Source: Bacteroidota bacterium
Lineage (GTDB): Bacteria > Bacteroidota > Bacteroidia > SXHM01
DNA length: 64,000 bases
Assembly: GCA_947479755.1 (NCBI GenBank)
Contig: CANKAM010000018.1
Span: 1-64,000, forward strand
Reading direction: 5' to 3'
Shown here: piece after piece, positions 60,831-64,000 of the stretch
How the letters are laid out: each line of letters begins with the position of its first letter
Position numbering within the stretch: the stretch's first letter is position 1
The notes under the pieces: generated by a model
The model's database searches: none
The model's input: only the letters and a program-made list of their open reading frames with translations
What the model was told of the DNA's origin: nothing
Program-made: the position numbers and the translations under genes

Positions 60831-62531
60831 ATGAAAAAGTTAGTAGTTGGCGCTGTAGCGCTCATCAGCTTAAATGCAACAGCGCAAGACACCTATCAAC
60901 AGGTATATTCGCTTTTTCAGGCGAATTGCACGGCTTCGTGCCATAACACAGCAGGCAATGCCGACAGTCTTGATTTGTATGGCGGAGGTGATGCTTCTGT
61001 TGTATATGCCAATCTTGTAAATGCAGACCCCGCAAATGATGACGCTTTGGCAAATGGATACAAACGCATTTATCCGGGGCATCCTGAGAAAAGTTTTCTG
61101 CTGCGCAAATGTGCTTATGAGGCCTGGGATAACTACTATCCGCTTGGTATGAACGAAGGCGCTGCAATGCCTTTAGTTTATGGGCAACAACTGGAACTGG
61201 AAGAAGTAGAACTTATTCGCCAATGGATACTTTTCGGAGCCAAAGAAACGGGACAGGCTGTTGACCCGCAACTTTTGTTTGACTACTACCACGTGAACGG
61301 AAAACCACGTCAGGCAACACCACCTCCACCTGCTGAAGGCGAAGGTTTTCAGTTGCGCATGGGACCATTCTTTCTTGCACCACAGCAAGAGGTTGAATAT
61401 TTCAAAAAACAAGACATCTCCTTATTTGCCGACAGTGTTGATGTTGGAAAACTTGAAACATGGTTTAATGATGAATCGCACCACTTTATCATTTATAAAT
61501 TTGTTGATGGCACAGACGCAGATTACCCTGCAGGGATGAGAAATATTAATGACCCCGAAGGCAGCTCACTGGGCGTAAATGATATGGTTGCTACCTGGCA
61601 GGATGCCTTTGCATACAATCTTCCGGGAAACACTGCTTTCAGATGGAAGGGGGATCAAGTGCTGGACATGAATTATCACATTGTAAATTATGATGAAGAT
61701 TCAATTATAGCAGCAGAATCATTTACCAATGTTTATACTGCCGTACCTGATACAAATAAGATTGAAATGTTTTCTGTGCTTATTCCAATTAACGCAGTTG
61801 AATTTATTCTGGGAACCGGAAATATCGGTCAGGATTTGATTATTCCTAATGATGGGATTGACCATACTTTTACATACCGTTTTGGCTTCCCTTTTTATCC
61901 TCAGGCTCCAACATGGCATATCTGGTCGTTGCAGGGGCATACGCATGCACGCGGAAAAGATTTTGATCTCTATAAAAGCACTGCAAACGGTGGAAAAGGC
62001 GAGCAGTTTTATGAAGGATTTTATAACCGCGATTATTCTTTTAATCAAGGCTTTTATGATTGGGAGCACCCGGCAGTACGCATTTTTGATCCGCTCTATG
62101 AAGTTTCTATTCAATCTGGGATTATAATTGAAGCAACCTATCAGAATTTTACGGATGATACACTTTATTGGGGCAACACCACTCATGATGAAATGATGCT
62201 GTTTTATGTTCAGTATACACAAGAAGCGCTACCTGATACTGCTTCTTCTGTTAGTGAACATACAAATCCTGTTTCTTTCATCAGTTTCCCAAATCCATTG
62301 AGAGAAAGCACTCAGATTTTTGTTACTCTTCCTGCTTCTGACAGAATACAGTTAGATGTATTTAACATGGCGGGCGAAAAAATTACCACGCTTGCCAATG
62401 CGCAGTTTGGCGCAGGGCAACATCGGTTCGAGTTTTCGTCAAAGGAGCTGAACTTAGCACAGGGAATCTATCTTGCCCGTCTGAATACTTCGCAGGGAAC
62501 GCAGAGTATCAGGATGACGGTTGTTGATTAG
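60831..62531 (+). CDS. secreted heme-c / copper type II monooxygenase-like fusion, T9SS cargo (copy 2)
   Basis: The ATG at 60831 gives 566 residues with the signal peptide MKKLVVGAVALISLNATAQ; a start 15 bp upstream is unlikely. The domain order is the same as in copy 1: heme motif C33-TAS-C37-H38 (again CXXXCH), GAAMP (M113), then copper ligands H217-H218, H283, H370-T-H372 and M455 or M456, then a T9SS domain from about 480 (VSFISFPNPLRES) to IRMTVVD. The spacing of the CuH histidines (about 65) is like that of the animal enzyme. The two genes are 7 bp apart and clearly duplicates, so they are co-expressed. They may handle related substrates or form a pair. Confidence 0.75.
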   Translation: MKKLVVGAVALISLNATAQDTYQQVYSLFQANCTASCHNTAGNADSLDLYGGGDASVVYANLVNADPANDDALANGYKRIYPGHPEKSFLLRKCAYEAWDNYYPLGMNEGAAMPLVYGQQLELEEVELIRQWILFGAKETGQAVDPQLLFDYYHVNGKPRQATPPPPAEGEGFQLRMGPFFLAPQQEVEYFKKQDISLFADSVDVGKLETWFNDESHHFIIYKFVDGTDADYPAGMRNINDPEGSSLGVNDMVATWQDAFAYNLPGNTAFRWKGDQVLDMNYHIVNYDEDSIIAAESFTNVYTAVPDTNKIEMFSVLIPINAVEFILGTGNIGQDLIIPNDGIDHTFTYRFGFPFYPQAPTWHIWSLQGHTHARGKDFDLYKSTANGGKGEQFYEGFYNRDYSFNQGFYDWEHPAVRIFDPLYEVSIQSGIIIEATYQNFTDDTLYWGNTTHDEMMLFYVQYTQEALPDTASSVSEHTNPVSFISFPNPLRESTQIFVTLPASDRIQLDVFNMAGEKITTLANAQFGAGQHRFEFSSKELNLAQGIYLARLNTSQGTQSIRMTVVD

Positions 62532-62583
62532 TACCTCAACAAATAGTTGCAAAGATTGAGTGAAGCTCTTAAAGGGCTTGTTA

Positions 62584-62591
62584 TATCTTTG
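62584..62591 (+). promoter_or_regulatory. -7 element TATCTTTG of gltX
   Basis: A perfect TAnnTTTG followed by CGCC lies 18 bp upstream of the gltX ATG. The nearest TTG is 25 bp further upstream, longer than the usual spacing. Confidence 0.5.
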
Positions 62592-62609
62592 CGCCTTCAA
62601 TCAATAAAA

Positions 62610-64000
62610 ATGTCTGACAGAAAAGTTCGTGTGCGATTTGCGCCCAGTCCAACAGGGCCTTTACATATTGGCGGTGTGCGCACTGCTTTATACAATTACC
62701 TTTTTGCAAAAAAACTTGGCGGTGATTTTATTCTCCGCATTGAAGATACCGACCAGGGACGATATGTTGAAGGTGCAGAAGATTATATAATTCAATCATT
62801 GAAATGGGTAGGCATTGAACCTAATGAAGGAGTTGGTTTTGGGGATGGCCCTCATGCGCCTTACCGCCAGAGCGACCGGAAAGAAGGCTACAAACAGTTT
62901 GCCGAGCAATTGGTAAAAAGTGGTCATGCCTATTATGCATTTGATACTTCGGAAGAACTGGATGCGTTACGCAAAAAGCTGGAAGCTGATAAAGCACCTG
63001 TTACTGCTTATGGTTCAGCGGTGCGAATGGAAATGAAAAACTCGCTTACGCTTTCTGCTGATGAAGTTGCAGCAAAACTCAGCGCAGGTGAGCAGTATGT
63101 TATTCGTATTAAGATCACAGAAAACGAAGAGGTAAGAGTTCAGGATTTAATTCGCGGTGAAGTGGTGTTCAGCACTTCGCTTATGGACGATAAAGTTTTA
63201 TTCAAGAGTGATGGAATGCCAACGTATCACCTTGCCAATGTTGCAGATGATTATGCCATGCAGATTACACATGTAATACGTGGTGAGGAATGGTTGTCAT
63301 CTGCTCCTTTACATGTGCTATTGTATCGCTATTTAGGCTGGGAAAACAAGATGCCGCAATTCGCGCATCTGCCTTTATTATTAAAACCCGATGGCAACGG
63401 AAAGCTAAGCAAACGTGATGGAGATAAACTTGGATTTCCTGTTTTTCCATTGGAATTTAAAGACCCGAAGACAGGAGAAATTTCATCCGGCTATCGTGAA
63501 AAAGGATATTTGCCGGAGGCGGTGATAAACATTATTGCTTTCCTCGGCTGGAATCCGGGAACGGAGCAAGAGATTTATTCTCTGGAAGAATTGGAAGAGG
63601 CTTTCTCCATGGAGCATGTGCACAAAGCCGGAGCAAAATTCAATTTTGAAAAAGCGAAATGGTTTAACGAGCACTACATCAAAGCTACACCCGATGAAAA
63701 TTTAGCCGAGATGATTTTACCGCTTGCAAAAGAGAAGTTTGGCGTAACGGATATAAAATTTCTGAAGCATGTGTGTGCATTGTTGAAAGACCGTGTTTCG
63801 TTTATGAATGATATTGTTGCCGGCAACGAATACATTTACAAAGCACCTGAAAATTACAGTGCTGAAGCACTAAAGAAATTGGGAACTCCAAACCTGCAAG
63901 GATTACAAGACCTTGTAGGGTTTATCAATTCCATTTCAGATTTCTCTTCCGCAAACATTGAAACTTCATTGAAACAATTTGCAGAAAGCAACGAAGTGAA
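62610..64000 (+). CDS. gltX: glutamyl-tRNA synthetase (3' end outside window)
   Basis: The first 463 codons of a class I synthetase are present; the gene runs off the right edge. The ATG at 62610 gives SDRKVRVRFAPSPTGPLHIGG with the HIGH-type signature (PLHIGG). The glutamate-binding region RIEDTDQGRYVEGAEDYI follows. KMSKS is replaced by the common variant LSKRDGD (KLSKRDGDKLGF). It charges tRNA-Glu with glutamate. Whether it is the discriminating type or also charges tRNA-Gln cannot be decided here. The frame is intact throughout. Confidence 0.95.
   Translation, partial: MSDRKVRVRFAPSPTGPLHIGGVRTALYNYLFAKKLGGDFILRIEDTDQGRYVEGAEDYIIQSLKWVGIEPNEGVGFGDGPHAPYRQSDRKEGYKQFAEQLVKSGHAYYAFDTSEELDALRKKLEADKAPVTAYGSAVRMEMKNSLTLSADEVAAKLSAGEQYVIRIKITENEEVRVQDLIRGEVVFSTSLMDDKVLFKSDGMPTYHLANVADDYAMQITHVIRGEEWLSSAPLHVLLYRYLGWENKMPQFAHLPLLLKPDGNGKLSKRDGDKLGFPVFPLEFKDPKTGEISSGYREKGYLPEAVINIIAFLGWNPGTEQEIYSLEELEEAFSMEHVHKAGAKFNFEKAKWFNEHYIKATPDENLAEMILPLAKEKFGVTDIKFLKHVCALLKDRVSFMNDIVAGNEYIYKAPENYSAEALKKLGTPNLQGLQDLVGFINSISDFSSANIETSLKQFAESNEV

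Overview
This 64 kb window is chromosomal DNA from a member of the phylum Bacteroidota. The evidence is the repeated type IX secretion (T9SS) C-terminal sorting domains, the wza/wzc-type capsule locus, a SUF operon ending in SufT and a DUF2480 protein, a DUF2723 membrane protein, a SecA of about 1,100 residues with the long insert common in this phylum, and many promoters with the Bacteroidota -7 element TAnnTTTG. A lower rank cannot be assigned from the sequence alone. The right edge cuts gltX.

Layout. 1-2.1 kb: tRNA-Thr, a decayed pseudogene, and an AT-rich array in exact 21-bp phase. 2.1-7 kb: small membrane and secreted proteins, a fatty-acid desaturase, a frameshifted fatty-acid hydroxylase and two T9SS cargo proteins. 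7-17 kb: DUF2723 protein, a propeller/SpoIIE phosphatase sensor, a PHP-type histidinol phosphatase, a DUF5690 transporter, a 57-residue membrane protein and purD. 17-35.4 kb: a long minus-strand surface-polysaccharide region. It holds wza, a BY-kinase wzc, a flippase, a polymerase, three glycosyltransferases, an unusual sugar transferase, a sugar aminotransferase and three large outer-membrane barrel proteins. 35.5-43 kb: yicC and a full sufA-B-C-D-S-E-T-DUF2480 operon behind a canonical promoter and a candidate operator. 43-55 kb: EEP nuclease/phosphodiesterase, TonB receptor, TauE/SafE permease, T9SS beta-propeller, AraC regulator, asnS, rpoN and secA. 55.3-58 kb: a hypothetical gene, a 41-bp palindromic repeat array, a REP-associated tyrosine transposase (RAYT) flanked by hairpins, and a truncated T9SS gene. 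58-64 kb: a T9SS protein, a metal-binding HMA lipoprotein, two tandem secreted heme-c/copper-monooxygenase fusions, and gltX.

Working together. The polysaccharide genes form an export and assembly locus. The suf genes build and traffic Fe-S clusters. SecA and the T9SS cargo proteins share an export route. The HMA lipoprotein sits head-to-head with two predicted copper enzymes and may serve them.

Most notable: the RAYT with its flanking hairpins and the 41-bp array; the 21-bp phased array; the CXXXCH heme plus copper-monooxygenase pair; an 8-bp tandem repeat in a signal peptide that could switch a surface protein on and off; a dyad operator candidate in the suf leader; and REP-like repeats, one of them inside sufD.
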